Of a stretch of DNA of 64,000 nucleotides, positions 1 through 9,444 are shown piece by piece. How positions within the stretch are numbered: position 1 is the stretch's first letter; every line of letters starts with the position of its first letter. Source of the DNA: Veillonella ratti (lineage in GTDB: Bacteria; Bacillota; Negativicutes; Veillonellales; Veillonellaceae); NCBI RefSeq assembly GCF_003992115.1, contig NZ_RQUX01000007.1:1-64000 (forward strand), in the 5' to 3' direction. The notes beneath the pieces are model-generated. The model was not told where the DNA came from, did not search any database, and saw only the letters and a list, made by a program, of their open reading frames with translations. The translations under genes and the position numbers were made by a program.

Positions 1-212
1 GTGATTTTCATTTCTCTGATCCATATCCTAACTATCTCTGGGATTAAATTACCAACTCAAAATGTCCTATAACCCTCATTTTAAAATCGGGCTTTCATCG
101 TAGCACACCACTTGACAAAAACCAATTAATTGTTCTAATCGCATCAGAATATTTATTCGTTTTTGAATAGTAATCATTCAACTATTACGCAACTAAAGCT
201 ATACATAGAGAA
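1..212. other. Intergenic edge sequence, no gene seen
   Basis: AT-rich sequence at the window edge with no convincing reading frame on either strand. A TTGACA near 113 has no good -10 hexamer at the right distance, so no promoter is called. Confidence 0.5.
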
Positions 213-241
213 TGCAAAAAACCGGCCATAGGACCGGTTTT
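213..241 (-). terminator. Intrinsic terminator after rnhB
   Basis: An inverted repeat AAAACCGG (218-225) / CCGGTTTT (234-241), extended inward by CC/GG with one bulged base, lies just past the rnhB stop. On the minus strand the hairpin is followed by a run of T, as in a Rho-independent terminator. Confidence 0.8.
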
Positions 242-254
242 CCAACATAGGATT

Positions 255-1064
255 CTATTTACTTTTTGACGGATACTCAAAGCCCACCATGCTTTTAATG
301 GGTTCAAAACTTTTGCGGTGGAGCGGCGTTATGCCCTGCAATTCCAAGGCCTCTTTATGAAGCGGCGTAAAATAGCCCTTGTGGATGGCAAAACCATAAC
401 CCGGATATTCATCTTCCAAGGATTCCATATAACGATCGCGCGTTACTTTAGCCACAATTGATGCGGCCGCAATAGAAGCGCTTTTAGAATCCCCCTTAAC
501 GAGTGATTCCACATGAACTGTAAGCTCCGGCAATGGCATAGCATCTACCAGGACTGCCTTCGCCGGCACCTTTAAGGTATTAATTGCTTCATACATAGCC
601 ATCTGCGTAGCCCGATAAATATTGAGCTCGTCAATTTTTTCAGGCCCATACGAAATGCAACTAACCGCAACGGCTTGGCGCATAATTTCATCATAAATAA
701 GCTCCCGTTTATGGGGTGCAATCTTTTTAGAATCATTAAGGCCTTCAATTTGAGCATTTGGCGGCAAAATTACAGCAGCCACTGTAACCGGCCCCGCAAT
801 GGGACCGCGCCCAACTTCATCAACGCCGGCAACTTCAAAAATACCTTCTTCATAGAAGCTGTTTTCATACGTATAAAGCGCATTTAAACGCTGAAATTCC
901 GCTAATTGCTTCTTCTGGCGCATCACGTAAGCAGCGGCCAACTTACGAACCGAAGTCCGGGAATCTTCCTGAGCCCACAAGAGAACATCAAACTCAAATT
1001 GAGTGGTTTCCAAAAGGGTTTTAATTTCTTTTACCGTTAAGGCCTCAAATTCATTCTTCGTCAT
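255..1064 (-). CDS. rnhB: Ribonuclease HII
   Basis: Cytoplasmic endonuclease that cuts the RNA strand of RNA-DNA hybrids and starts removal of misincorporated ribonucleotides. The signature VDEVGRGPIAGP sits at residues 81-92, giving catalytic Asp82 and Glu83. Further family acidic residues are Asp174 in VLVDAMP and Asp192 in KGDSKSASIAAASI. At 269 aa it has the roughly 70-residue N-terminal extension seen in Bacillus-type RNase HII. Its start overlaps the end of rbgA by 14 bp, so the two are translated from one mRNA. This rplS-rbgA-rnhB neighbourhood is common in Firmicutes. Confidence 0.96.
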   Translation of the reverse strand: MTKNEFEALTVKEIKTLLETTQFEFDVLLWAQEDSRTSVRKLAAAYVMRQKKQLAEFQRLNALYTYENSFYEEGIFEVAGVDEVGRGPIAGPVTVAAVILPPNAQIEGLNDSKKIAPHKRELIYDEIMRQAVAVSCISYGPEKIDELNIYRATQMAMYEAINTLKVPAKAVLVDAMPLPELTVHVESLVKGDSKSASIAAASIVAKVTRDRYMESLEDEYPGYGFAIHKGYFTPLHKEALELQGITPLHRKSFEPIKSMVGFEYPSKSK

Positions 1065-1971
1065 GCTTAGTTTCGTCCTCTGTAGTTAACGGTTCTTCAT
1101 TGACGCTATCCAATGTTAAATTACCAAGCTTCTGATTGCGATAATCGGTGAGCACAATGCGTCGTGCCTTGTCTAAATCGACAATACCGCCACTTACTAA
1201 ACAACCGCGACGACGGCCGATATTTTCTAACAATGTATCAGCATCGCCTAATTCTTCCGGTTTTAATTTATAGCGTTCCGCTAATAAACCGGGTTGCGCT
1301 TCATTGACCTGGTTAAGTAATTGTTTCATTACCGATTCAAGGTCATACACATCATCCGAAATGGCACCGGTCATAGCCAGTCGAGCTGCGGCACGCTGGT
1401 CTTCCAATTTAGGCCACAATACGCCCGGCGTATCGAGAAGCTCCAAATCCTTACCGATTTTAACCCACTGTTGACCTCTGGTATGTCCCGGTTTATCCGC
1501 CGTACGAGTTGCGGCCGCACCGGCCAATTTATTAATCAAAGTAGATTTCCCTACATTTGGAATGCCCAAAATAATAGTACGCACGGAACGGCTGCGAATG
1601 CCTTTATTCTTCCATTTGTCGATAATCGGCTGGGCCAGACGTTCAACAGCTTTGACTAACTGTTTATTCCCCTTACCGGTTTTGGAATCAATCGCCAATA
1701 CGGTAACACCTTGGCTTTCGAAATAAGCAACCCATTCTTTAGTTGCTTGCGGATTAGCCAAATCGGACTTATTTAACACGACGATATGTGGTTTTTGGCC
1801 CACTACTTCACTGATTACGGGATTGGCACTACTTCGCGGAATGCGAGCATCCAACAACTCGATGACAACGTCTACTTTTTTGACATATTCCTTTATCATG
1901 CGGGTGGCTTTTGCCATATGCCCCGGGAACCAATGTACGACCGGAAATATATCCTGTTTTGTATCTGCCAT
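1051..1971 (-). CDS. rbgA: Ribosome biogenesis GTPase YlqF/RbgA
   Basis: GTPase of the circularly permuted YlqF family needed for late assembly of the 50S subunit. The permutation is visible: the G4 motif NKSD (67-70) comes before the P-loop GIPNVGKST (136-144) and the G3 motif DTPG (180-183). The N-terminal HWFPGHMAKA stretch is typical of the family. The 306-aa length is slightly above the Bacillus protein because of an acidic C-terminal tail. An AAGGAGG SD lies upstream of the ATG. It overlaps rnhB downstream and follows rplS, a ribosomal protein gene of the same subunit. Confidence 0.96.
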   Translation of the reverse strand: MADTKQDIFPVVHWFPGHMAKATRMIKEYVKKVDVVIELLDARIPRSSANPVISEVVGQKPHIVVLNKSDLANPQATKEWVAYFESQGVTVLAIDSKTGKGNKQLVKAVERLAQPIIDKWKNKGIRSRSVRTIILGIPNVGKSTLINKLAGAAATRTADKPGHTRGQQWVKIGKDLELLDTPGVLWPKLEDQRAAARLAMTGAISDDVYDLESVMKQLLNQVNEAQPGLLAERYKLKPEELGDADTLLENIGRRRGCLVSGGIVDLDKARRIVLTDYRNQKLGNLTLDSVNEEPLTTEDETKHDEE

Positions 1972-2215
1972 GGTATCGCCTCCTTTAAGCTTAATCGTTC
2001 ATCTTTAACTGATTTTTATACAAGTATCTTTATACTACAATGAAAAATGATAAAAATATTCGTACGTTATATATCTCCTCAGATTATATATACTGATATA
2101 TAATGTAGCACACATATATAATAATCAAAATATTTTTAATTTATGCAATTCGTGTAATTCAATATATTGCTCACTCATTGCTCGCTAACTATTCACTAAC
2201 TATATTATAACATGC

Positions 2216-2250
2216 AAAAAATAAAGGGCTGCCAACGGCAACCCTTTATT
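2216..2250 (-). terminator. Intrinsic terminator after rplS
   Basis: Inverted repeat AATAAAGGG (2220-2228) / CCCTTTATT (2242-2250) with an inner GCC/GGC pair. On the minus strand it is followed by TTTTTTG. It separates rplS from rbgA-rnhB, although read-through cannot be excluded. The rest of 1972-2215 is AT-rich with no gene seen. Confidence 0.8.
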
Positions 2251-2257
2251 TGTGAAA

Positions 2258-2599
2258 TTAGCGTTTTTCGCGAATACGCGCAGCTTTACCAGTGAGATTA
2301 CGTAAGTAATACAACTTAGCACGACGAACAACACCACGACGCATAACTTCGATTTTAGCCAAACGTGGGCTGTGAAGTGGGAATGTACGTTCTACACCCA
2401 CACCGGAAGCAATACGACGAACAGTGAAAGTTTCACGAACGCTACCGCCTTGACGGTTAATAACCAAGCCTTCGAAAACCTGGATACGTTCACGTGTGCC
2501 TTCGACAACTTTTACGTGTACACGAACGGTGTCGCCGGCGCGGAATGCAGGAATGTCTGCACGAAGCTGTTCTTGCTCAATTACGTTAATAATGTTCAC
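2258..2599 (-). CDS. rplS: 50S ribosomal protein L19
   Basis: Ribosomal protein at the 30S-50S interface. The sequence from [12 protein letters not shown] to the arginine-rich C terminus (AARIREKR) matches the whole L19 family. The start chosen is a GTG at 2599, 12 codons inside the longest reading frame. It is preceded at good spacing by a perfect AAGGAGG, which itself lies within the longer frame. This gives 113 aa, the usual L19 length. The longer version would add a non-conserved leader. Confidence 0.95.
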   Translation of the reverse strand: MNIINVIEQEQLRADIPAFRAGDTVRVHVKVVEGTRERIQVFEGLVINRQGGSVRETFTVRRIASGVGVERTFPLHSPRLAKIEVMRRGVVRRAKLYYLRNLTGKAARIREKR

Positions 2600-2673
2600 T
2601 TTTCTTTCCTCCTTATTGTAGACATTCTTACCCATACCTCATAGGCAGCGGACTATCTCAAAATAACAGTACT

Positions 2674-2703
2674 ATAATATCACATACTAACTATATATAG
2701 CAA
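2674..2703 (-). promoter_or_regulatory. Candidate promoter of rplS
   Basis: On the minus strand TTGCTA (2698-2703) and TATTAT (2674-2679) are 18 bp apart and lie about 75 bp upstream of the rplS start. The match is reasonable but the -35 is imperfect. Confidence 0.45.
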
Positions 2704-2784
2704 GTCTATTTTTGTAAAATTTTTACTACACCCTACTATTACCTAAAAATCTATATTGTTCAAATAAATTTCGCTTAAGGCTAA

Positions 2785-4188
2785 TTAGAGTATGCCAAAT
2801 AGTTTCATACCCAATACACCGCCCCAGAAGTGAATTAGGAAACTCACAACCGAGATAGCCAGGCCAACGCGCCACCACGTACCTTGCGGTACATAGCCGG
2901 CGCCAAAGAAAATCGGCGTTACGCCGGAGCTATAATGTGTCAACGTACAGCCCGGACTGTTCATCAAACCAAATAACAAGATGGTAAATGGTATAGGAGC
3001 CCCCATCGCCACCAAAATAGCCGCAAAAGCGGAGAATAGCGCCGTAATACGAGCGGTGCCGCTGGCAAAGAAATATTGAGAATACACGAAGGCCGCCGAT
3101 ACAAAGAAAGAGGCCCAGAACCAGTCGTAACCTTTCAGGAAGTTGCTTACGAAATCCGCAAATACAGCAACAACGCCTAATTTACCAAGGAGCCCGGCCA
3201 TACCGACAAGGGTCCCCATCCAGATGAGTATATCCCAGGCCGTTTTTTCACCTAATATATCATCCCACGTTAGTGAGCCCGTCACAACACAGGCGAGAAC
3301 ACCGATTAAAGCGACTGCCGTTGGATGCAATTTAGTCCAGATAGCCGTAGCCCATAAAATAATACAAGCCACAAAAATCAACGCCACATAAATTTCACTT
3401 TTCGTGACAGGTCCTAACTTATCCAACTCTTTTTGCGCCATCGCCGGTGCTTCCGGTGTCTCCTTAATTTCAGGCGGATAGATTTTATAAATGAACCACG
3501 GCATTAAAATCATACAAATCACACCGGGAATCACGCCCGCCTGAAACCATTCCCACCAGGAAATATCATAACCGAATAATTTAGCCCCTAAAGAAGTAAT
3601 CAATAAGTTACCACTACAAGCAGTTAAAAAGATAGTAACGGTTATTGTATTAATGGTGTGAGCCGTAGTCATCAAAAAGGCACCGATTTTGCGGGACGAG
3701 CTATCGTGTGGATTGGATCCGAAGGACAGTGAAACATTTTGCACAATCGGGAAGATAATCCCGCCCCCACGGGCTGTATTCGACGGTGTTGCCGGCGATA
3801 TAATCAAATCCGCACAAGCTAACTCATAGGATAGCTTCAATGAACTGGTACCAAATAAATGAATTAAAGTATACGCAATCCGCTTGCCGAGGCCGGAATT
3901 AATAATACCGCGCGAGAAAAATACAGCTGCCACGATGAGCCATACATTTGCTTCCGCGTAACCGCCCAAAGCTTGCACCATAGTGATGGATTTAGTCGCT
4001 ACGGCAGCAACGACACCGAAAATGGCCATAATGCCAGTAGGCCACGGACGCAAAATAAAGCCTACAATAGTGGCTATAAAAATAGCCAACAATTGCCAAC
4101 CTTCCGGCTTAATAGCCTCGGTGTGAGGTAAAAACCAGATAACAAGCCCTACCAAAACGGTTAAGGCCGCTCGAGTAAAAGTATTCAT
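2785..4188 (-). CDS. DASS (SLC13) family anion:sodium symporter
   Basis: Inner-membrane carrier of the divalent anion:sodium symporter family, which moves di- and tricarboxylates or related anions. It has about 12 hydrophobic segments and family landmarks: the ISPATPSNTARGGGIIFPI-type loop (also seen in the plus-strand paralogue at 42451) and a glycine-rich C-terminal half ending in THYSSGVTPIFFGAGY. The ATG at 4188 is preferred because GGGGATG lies 8 bp upstream; the longer frame begins with an unsupported TTG. The gene follows glyS after about 75 bp. The substrate cannot be read from sequence; succinate, malate, citrate or tartrate are options. Confidence 0.85.
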   Translation of the reverse strand: MNTFTRAALTVLVGLVIWFLPHTEAIKPEGWQLLAIFIATIVGFILRPWPTGIMAIFGVVAAVATKSITMVQALGGYAEANVWLIVAAVFFSRGIINSGLGKRIAYTLIHLFGTSSLKLSYELACADLIISPATPSNTARGGGIIFPIVQNVSLSFGSNPHDSSSRKIGAFLMTTAHTINTITVTIFLTACSGNLLITSLGAKLFGYDISWWEWFQAGVIPGVICMILMPWFIYKIYPPEIKETPEAPAMAQKELDKLGPVTKSEIYVALIFVACIILWATAIWTKLHPTAVALIGVLACVVTGSLTWDDILGEKTAWDILIWMGTLVGMAGLLGKLGVVAVFADFVSNFLKGYDWFWASFFVSAAFVYSQYFFASGTARITALFSAFAAILVAMGAPIPFTILLFGLMNSPGCTLTHYSSGVTPIFFGAGYVPQGTWWRVGLAISVVSFLIHFWGGVLGMKLFGIL

Positions 4189-4262
4189 ACAAACATCCCC
4201 AAATCTCAAAAATCTGCTCTCTCTATCAGATTTATCCAAAATTTCTAAAAATACTTATACTT

Positions 4263-6314
4263 TTATTTCAAAGTACTTACATCCCCGATAACAGCCATGG
4301 ATTCATAGGCCAAACGAACTAATTGCAAACGATTTGCTTTAACCGCTTCATCGTCGACCATAACCATAACATCTTCAAAGAATTTGTTAATAGCCGGTAC
4401 CAAGGTTTCAGGAATAGCTACTACTTTATCATAGTCCTTGTTTTCAAGGGCTGTTTGTGAATTTTCATAAGCAAAAACCGCTTCTTTGAATAATGCTTTT
4501 TCAGCTTCGTCACTGAATAACAATTCATCCACAGCCTTATAGCTTTCGTTTTTAACCAAGTTATACATACGCGTATAGGCCTGAACGAGTTCTACATTTT
4601 CATCGATACGATGAGCCATAATAGCTTTAACAAGGCCGTCAGCCTGAGCTACGGTAACAGTCGGATTGGATAATACCAATTCGATAACATTGTGCGGCAC
4701 TTCGTGATCGAGGTAAATATTTTTTAAACGAAGGGCAAAGAAGTTATTCAACTGCCCTACGATTTCATCGTGTTTAGCTTCCGGAACGCCTAATAAAGTT
4801 AAATCCTGACGCCATAACGGTTCTAAAGAAACATTCCAAGCACTATTGCTCAAAATATTCAATACACCGATAGTTTGACGGCGAAGTGCATACGGGTCCT
4901 GGGAACCGGTTGGAATTAAGCCGCGGCTGAAAGTAGCCACAATATTGTCAACTTTGTCGATAATGCTGAGCACTTTACCGGCCGGAGTTTCAGGCAAAAT
5001 ATCGCCGGCAAAACGTGGCAAATATTGTTCAAAAATGGCTTCCGCCACTTCACCGGATTCACCGTCGAGCAAAGCGTATTCTTTACCGATAATGCCCTGT
5101 AATTCAGTAAATTCGGTTACCATACCGGTTGTTAAGTCCGTTTTTGCCAATACGGTAGCTCGTTCAAGTTCAACCATGGCGTCTTCACCAAGGCCGCAAG
5201 CTTCGCCGAATTCAGCACCTAAGGCTAATAAACGTTCAGTTTTGTCGGCTAAATTACCGAGACCTTCTTGGAATACGATTTTCTTAAGTCCTTCGGAACG
5301 ATCGGCCAAGGCTTTTTTGCGATCTTCATTAAAGAAGAATTTAGCATCGTCCAAACGTGCACGCAATACGCGTTCGTTACCGGCTGTTACTACGTCAAGA
5401 CTATGGCTGTCGCCATTGCGAACGGTAAGGAACATTGGCAATAATTTACCATCTTTGGACACCAATGGGAAATAACGCTGATGGTCTTTCATCGGCGTAA
5501 TAACCGCAGCATCAGGCAATGCCAAGTAACTTTCATCGAAAGTACCGCAAAGAGCTGTCGGATATTCTACCAAGTACAAAACTTCTTCCAATAAATCGTC
5601 GTCCCATACGATGGTAGCATTTTTAGAATCAGCCAATTCATGAAGTTGTTTACTAATCATGTCACGGCGTTTATCTTGATCCACGATAACAAAGTTATCT
5701 TCCAAGTTTTTGATATAATCAGCCGGATGCTGTACAAGCACACCGCGTTCACCTAAAAAACGATGGCCACGGCTGAAATTAGAGGAACGAACACCGGCAA
5801 ATTCCACCGGAATTACGGCGGTGCCCAATAAAGCTAAAATCCAACGAACCGGACGAATGAATTTATCATCCAAATCGCCCCAATGCATAGATTTAGGGAA
5901 GCTTAACCCATGAATTAATTCAGGCAAGATTTGCGTGAAAATATCCATAGCTTTAACACCGGCTGTTTTGGTTTCAGCATAAATATAACCGTCTTCTACT
6001 ACTAAGTCGGCTACATCAAGGCCTTTACCGCGGGCAAAGCCGATAGCTGCTTTTGTAGGATTGCCATCTGCATCATAAGCGATAGCTGCGGAAGGTCCTT
6101 TATGGCGTTCGCTCAATTCTTCGGACATATCCGCTGCACCATCAACCATTAAGGTAATACGACGAGGTGTCCCCATAGTGCGAATCGCTTCATATTTTAA
6201 ATGATGTTCCTGCAATTTAGTTTCCGTTAAGGATTTAAGCTGTGCTAAAATGCCGGGCATGGCGCCGGCCGGTATTTCCTCAGCACCAATTTCAAATAAT
6301 ACATCTTCAGCCAT
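4263..6314 (-). CDS. glyS: Glycyl-tRNA synthetase beta subunit
   Basis: Beta subunit of the bacterial (alpha-beta)2 glycyl-tRNA synthetase, which binds tRNA-Gly and supports aminoacylation by GlyQ. The N terminus EDVLFEIGAEEIPAGAM, the TGMVTEFTELQG block near residue 395 and a C-terminal DALR-like anticodon-binding region are characteristic. The length of 683 aa is normal. It starts one base after the glyQ stop, so the pair is translationally linked. Confidence 0.97.
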   Translation of the reverse strand: MAEDVLFEIGAEEIPAGAMPGILAQLKSLTETKLQEHHLKYEAIRTMGTPRRITLMVDGAADMSEELSERHKGPSAAIAYDADGNPTKAAIGFARGKGLDVADLVVEDGYIYAETKTAGVKAMDIFTQILPELIHGLSFPKSMHWGDLDDKFIRPVRWILALLGTAVIPVEFAGVRSSNFSRGHRFLGERGVLVQHPADYIKNLEDNFVIVDQDKRRDMISKQLHELADSKNATIVWDDDLLEEVLYLVEYPTALCGTFDESYLALPDAAVITPMKDHQRYFPLVSKDGKLLPMFLTVRNGDSHSLDVVTAGNERVLRARLDDAKFFFNEDRKKALADRSEGLKKIVFQEGLGNLADKTERLLALGAEFGEACGLGEDAMVELERATVLAKTDLTTGMVTEFTELQGIIGKEYALLDGESGEVAEAIFEQYLPRFAGDILPETPAGKVLSIIDKVDNIVATFSRGLIPTGSQDPYALRRQTIGVLNILSNSAWNVSLEPLWRQDLTLLGVPEAKHDEIVGQLNNFFALRLKNIYLDHEVPHNVIELVLSNPTVTVAQADGLVKAIMAHRIDENVELVQAYTRMYNLVKNESYKAVDELLFSDEAEKALFKEAVFAYENSQTALENKDYDKVVAIPETLVPAINKFFEDVMVMVDDEAVKANRLQLVRLAYESMAVIGDVSTLK

Positions 6315-6315
6315 A

Positions 6316-7191
6316 TTACTTATCTCCTTTCAAGAGTGGGAACCCTAATTCTTCACGTTTATCCAAGTACGCCTGAGCGCAAATACGAGCAAGACTGCGT
6401 ACACGACCGATAAAAGCGGTACGTTCGCTGATACTGATGGCACCGCGAGAATCTAATAAGTTAAACGTGTGCGAGCATTTTAACACATAGTCGTAAGCCG
6501 GCAAAATATAGCCTTCTTCACAAATGCGTTTAGCTTCTTTTTCATACATTTCAAACAAAGTGAATAACATATCTGTATCGGCTAAATCGAAGCTGTAAGC
6601 AGACTGTTCCACTTCATTAAGATGCCAAATATCGCCGTACGTTACATTTTCATTCCATTTCAAATCATACACGTTTTCTACGCCCTGAATATACATAGCC
6701 AAACGTTCCAAACCATACGTAATTTCTACAGATACCGGTTTTACATCGATACTGCCCACTTGTTGGAAGTAAGTAAACTGCGTTACTTCCATGCCGTCGA
6801 GCCAAACTTCCCAGCCGAGACCCCAGGCACCTAAAGTTGGCGATTCCCAGTTGTCTTCTACGAAGCGGATATCATGGTCTTTCGCATGAATCCCCAAAGT
6901 TTCCAAGCTTTTTAAATACAATTCCTGAATATTTTCAGGCGATGGTTTAACGATAACCTGGAATTGATGATGTTGGAACAAACGGTTCGGATTGTCACCA
7001 TAACGGCCATCCGCCGGACGACGGGATGGTTCCACATAGCAAACGGCCCAAGGTTCAGGTCCGATAGCGTGTAAAAAAGTCGCCGGGTTCATAGTACCGG
7101 CCCCTTTTTCCATATCATAAGGCTGTTGTAAAATACAACCTTGCTCTGCCCAGAATTTTTGCAGATTTAAAATTATTTCTTGAAATGTCAT
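6316..7191 (-). CDS. glyQ: Glycyl-tRNA synthetase alpha subunit
   Basis: Catalytic alpha subunit that activates glycine. [19 protein letters not shown] followed by [18 protein letters not shown] is the family N terminus. The ATG at 7191 is chosen because AGGAGG sits 7 bp upstream, inside the longest reading frame; this gives 291 aa, the usual length. It forms a two-gene unit with glyS and has its own candidate promoter. No T-box motif was seen in the leader. Confidence 0.97.
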   Translation of the reverse strand: MTFQEIILNLQKFWAEQGCILQQPYDMEKGAGTMNPATFLHAIGPEPWAVCYVEPSRRPADGRYGDNPNRLFQHHQFQVIVKPSPENIQELYLKSLETLGIHAKDHDIRFVEDNWESPTLGAWGLGWEVWLDGMEVTQFTYFQQVGSIDVKPVSVEITYGLERLAMYIQGVENVYDLKWNENVTYGDIWHLNEVEQSAYSFDLADTDMLFTLFEMYEKEAKRICEEGYILPAYDYVLKCSHTFNLLDSRGAISISERTAFIGRVRSLARICAQAYLDKREELGFPLLKGDK

Positions 7192-7238
7192 GTTCGTTCC
7201 TCCTAACATGGTGGCCCTTTAGGACACTAACTTCTGTT

Positions 7239-7267
7239 ACCATACCAATTCCCGTTTATATTGTCAA
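7239..7267 (-). promoter_or_regulatory. Candidate promoter of glyQS
   Basis: Minus-strand TTGACA (7262-7267) and TATGGT (7239-7244), 17 bp apart, about 48 bp upstream of the glyQ start. The -35 is perfect and the -10 matches 4 of 6. It suggests glyQS can be transcribed separately from recO. Confidence 0.5.
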
Positions 7268-7350
7268 CCAAAAACATATGTCCTCGGTCAAAAATTGCTT
7301 ATATAGTAATAATTATATGAGTAACTTGCTAACTATTATTAAAGCCATTA

Positions 7351-8067
7351 CTAATCAAAAGCTTTCGCCTTCATTTCATGTAAGAATCGCAAAGAACTGA
7401 GTTCCTGCCCCAACTGTATCGTTGTATAGGCAAAAAGCGCACGTTCCAACTCGCGCCACAATGTACGGGGCAATTGAACCGATGTAGTATCTTGCCAATC
7501 ATAGAGCAAAATCTGCCCTATTGCTTCCTGCGCCGTTCGTGACAAAGTAAACCCCGTCGTTTCCGTGAATTCTTTGACAAAACGGGCTACCCCGTCCGCC
7601 TGTTGATAAGCTTTAGCGGCTGGTACAAAGCCGGCCAGACTAAGTAGTTGCCACCCCAGTAAGATAACGGCTAACGGCACCGGCTTCGTGCGAATCAACT
7701 CTGAAAAACGCACAACCAAGGTATAAAGATTTATATCTCGTTCTTCCGCAGCAAAGGCAGTGCTGATAAACTCCCCCGCAAAGGCAGCATAGCAAATGCT
7801 GTCTAAATCGGTTTCAATGGAGCGAACTAAATAACGACCGTCCAATTGCTGTAAATCGTAATACTCACCATTCGGCAATAAAGTAATATACACCTGACTG
7901 AAAGGCTGTAAATAACCGGCATTTTTAAGTGTCTGCCAACGACGTTGCGGGATGGAGCAATGAAGAATACCACGTTGTTTTGTCAAAAACGTTACTACTG
8001 AATAGGTCTTGCGTTTACGGCGGTATAGAACCACCGCGTCACAATTTATCGTATTTTGACCTTTCAT
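7351..8067 (-). CDS. recO: DNA repair protein RecO
   Basis: Recombination mediator of the RecFOR pathway that helps load RecA at gaps. The N-terminal OB-fold part (CDAVVLYRRKRKTYSVVTFL through LHCSIPQRR) and helical C-terminal half fit the family at 238 aa. The zinc-finger cysteines present in many RecO proteins are missing; only isolated cysteines remain. Position between era/CBS gene and glyQS is the usual Firmicute order, which supports the call. It starts 6 bp after the upstream stop. Confidence 0.85.
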   Translation of the reverse strand: MKGQNTINCDAVVLYRRKRKTYSVVTFLTKQRGILHCSIPQRRWQTLKNAGYLQPFSQVYITLLPNGEYYDLQQLDGRYLVRSIETDLDSICYAAFAGEFISTAFAAEERDINLYTLVVRFSELIRTKPVPLAVILLGWQLLSLAGFVPAAKAYQQADGVARFVKEFTETTGFTLSRTAQEAIGQILLYDWQDTTSVQLPRTLWRELERALFAYTTIQLGQELSSLRFLHEMKAKAFD

Positions 8068-8073
8068 AGAGTA

Positions 8074-9438
8074 TTACTCCTTTTCCTTATCATGCTCCTT
8101 AGGCTCAGCTTCATTCTCTTCTTCAACCGGTGGTACCGGTGCTGCTTTAAGACGTGCAATGCGATACCCTTGCATTTCCGTAACGGTGAAAACATAACCG
8201 GAAAGCTCAACCGTATCGCCTACAACCGGCGTACGTTCCAGCATACCGAAGATATAACCACCGATAGTATCTTCTTCCGGCTCATCGAAGTCCACATGCA
8301 TAGCATATTCCACTTCGTCCACAAGGACTTTACCGTCAAAATCAAAGGTGCCGTCATCATTGATGACTACCGCCGGTAAATCTGTTTCATGCTCATCTTT
8401 AATATCGCCAACGAGCTCTTCGATAATATCTTCGAGGCAAACAAGACCCACCATACCGCCGTATTCATCAACTACGACAGCCTGATAAATTCGACGGGTA
8501 CGCATATACTGTAAGAGTACGGAAAGCTTCATGACTTCCGGTACGGTTAAAATATCACGACGAACTAAGCGTAAATCTTTCCGAGCCTTTTCTTTTTGCT
8601 CCATTAAATCCTTAATATGAACAAGGCCGATTACGTGGTCCTTATCTTCCATACAGAGGGGATAACGGGTATGACTTGTCTCCGAAATAATTTTCAAGGT
8701 TTCTTCAAAGTCATCTTCCACGTAGATGCAATCTACATCTTGACGAGGAATCATAACTTCACGAGCCATACGCTCCACAAAGTCAAATACATTATCGATA
8801 AGCTCACCCTCCACATGGTCAAGCTTACCTTCCGAATGAGATCGGTTAACCATCATACGAATTTCTTCTTCCGTATGTACCAAGTCGAGTTCGTTTTTGT
8901 ACAACGTGCCGAAGCTCTTTAAGAAGATAGCGCTCACTTTTTCCGCCACCCATACCAACGGTGTAGCTATAAAGCCTACGCCCATAACTATCTTGGCCGT
9001 CCAACGGATATAGCGAATTGGGAAAGATAAACCCAATGCTTTGGGAATAATTTCACCGAAAGTCAAAATGGATAACGCAATCAAGGCTATCACAATAAAA
9101 TCGATAATACCGGCCAGCCAATCAGTTTCAACCTCAAACAATCGCTCCCAATCTGCAATAAACGGTGCTATCAAAGCACTGCCAACGCCGGCAAGGAGTA
9201 CGATAAAAAACAGAATTAAAAATTGCGCCGTATTAATAAACCGAGCCGGTCGTTTATACAAATTTCGCAAATACGCTTTGGCTACTTCACTTAAATCTTC
9301 AATATCATCCAAATGCTCTTCACTGAGCCTTGCGAATGAAAATTTCGCCAAAACTAAAATATTAATCATTACAATACAAACTACGGCCAACCCTATCAAT
9401 AATATGGCGGCCCCTAGGGGGGTATCTATACCAATCAT
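8074..9438 (-). CDS. CNNM/HlyC-type transporter-associated protein (DUF21-CBS-CorC)
   Basis: Membrane protein of the CorC/CNNM group, members of which are linked to Mg2+ or Co2+ export. Domain order: DUF21 with four hydrophobic segments (about residues 5-180), a CBS pair (about 205-330, beginning MAREVMIPRQDVDCIYV), and a C-terminal CorC_HlyC domain (about 345-430, with GGYIFGMLERTPVVGD). A charged EEENEAEPKEHDKEKE tail ends the protein. The SD GAAAGGA lies almost against the ATG, so the exact start is uncertain. It sits between era and recO. The old name 'hemolysin' is not supported by function. Confidence 0.88.
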   Translation of the reverse strand: MIGIDTPLGAAILLIGLAVVCIVMINILVLAKFSFARLSEEHLDDIEDLSEVAKAYLRNLYKRPARFINTAQFLILFFIVLLAGVGSALIAPFIADWERLFEVETDWLAGIIDFIVIALIALSILTFGEIIPKALGLSFPIRYIRWTAKIVMGVGFIATPLVWVAEKVSAIFLKSFGTLYKNELDLVHTEEEIRMMVNRSHSEGKLDHVEGELIDNVFDFVERMAREVMIPRQDVDCIYVEDDFEETLKIISETSHTRYPLCMEDKDHVIGLVHIKDLMEQKEKARKDLRLVRRDILTVPEVMKLSVLLQYMRTRRIYQAVVVDEYGGMVGLVCLEDIIEELVGDIKDEHETDLPAVVINDDGTFDFDGKVLVDEVEYAMHVDFDEPEEDTIGGYIFGMLERTPVVGDTVELSGYVFTVTEMQGYRIARLKAAPVPPVEEENEAEPKEHDKEKE

Positions 9439-9444
9439 TCCTTT

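Noticed and set aside
65-78. 14-mer shared in inverse orientation with the far end of the window (AGGGTTATAGGACA near 63929)
   Set aside because: Exact 14-mer matches are expected by chance in 64 kb on both strands, and the flanks do not extend it.
2600-2680. Possible L19 leader RNA autoregulatory structure
   Set aside because: The short leader shows no hairpin I could match to the known L19 leaders.
4945-5475. Plus-strand frame of 176 codons inside glyS
   Set aside because: It lies fully antisense to a conserved gene, has no SD and low-complexity Ser/Pro-rich composition; it is a shadow of glyS.
7192-7350. Possible T-box in the glyQ leader
   Set aside because: The GGCCACCATG stretch is not the GTGGAACCGCG core, and the likely promoter leaves under 50 bases of leader.
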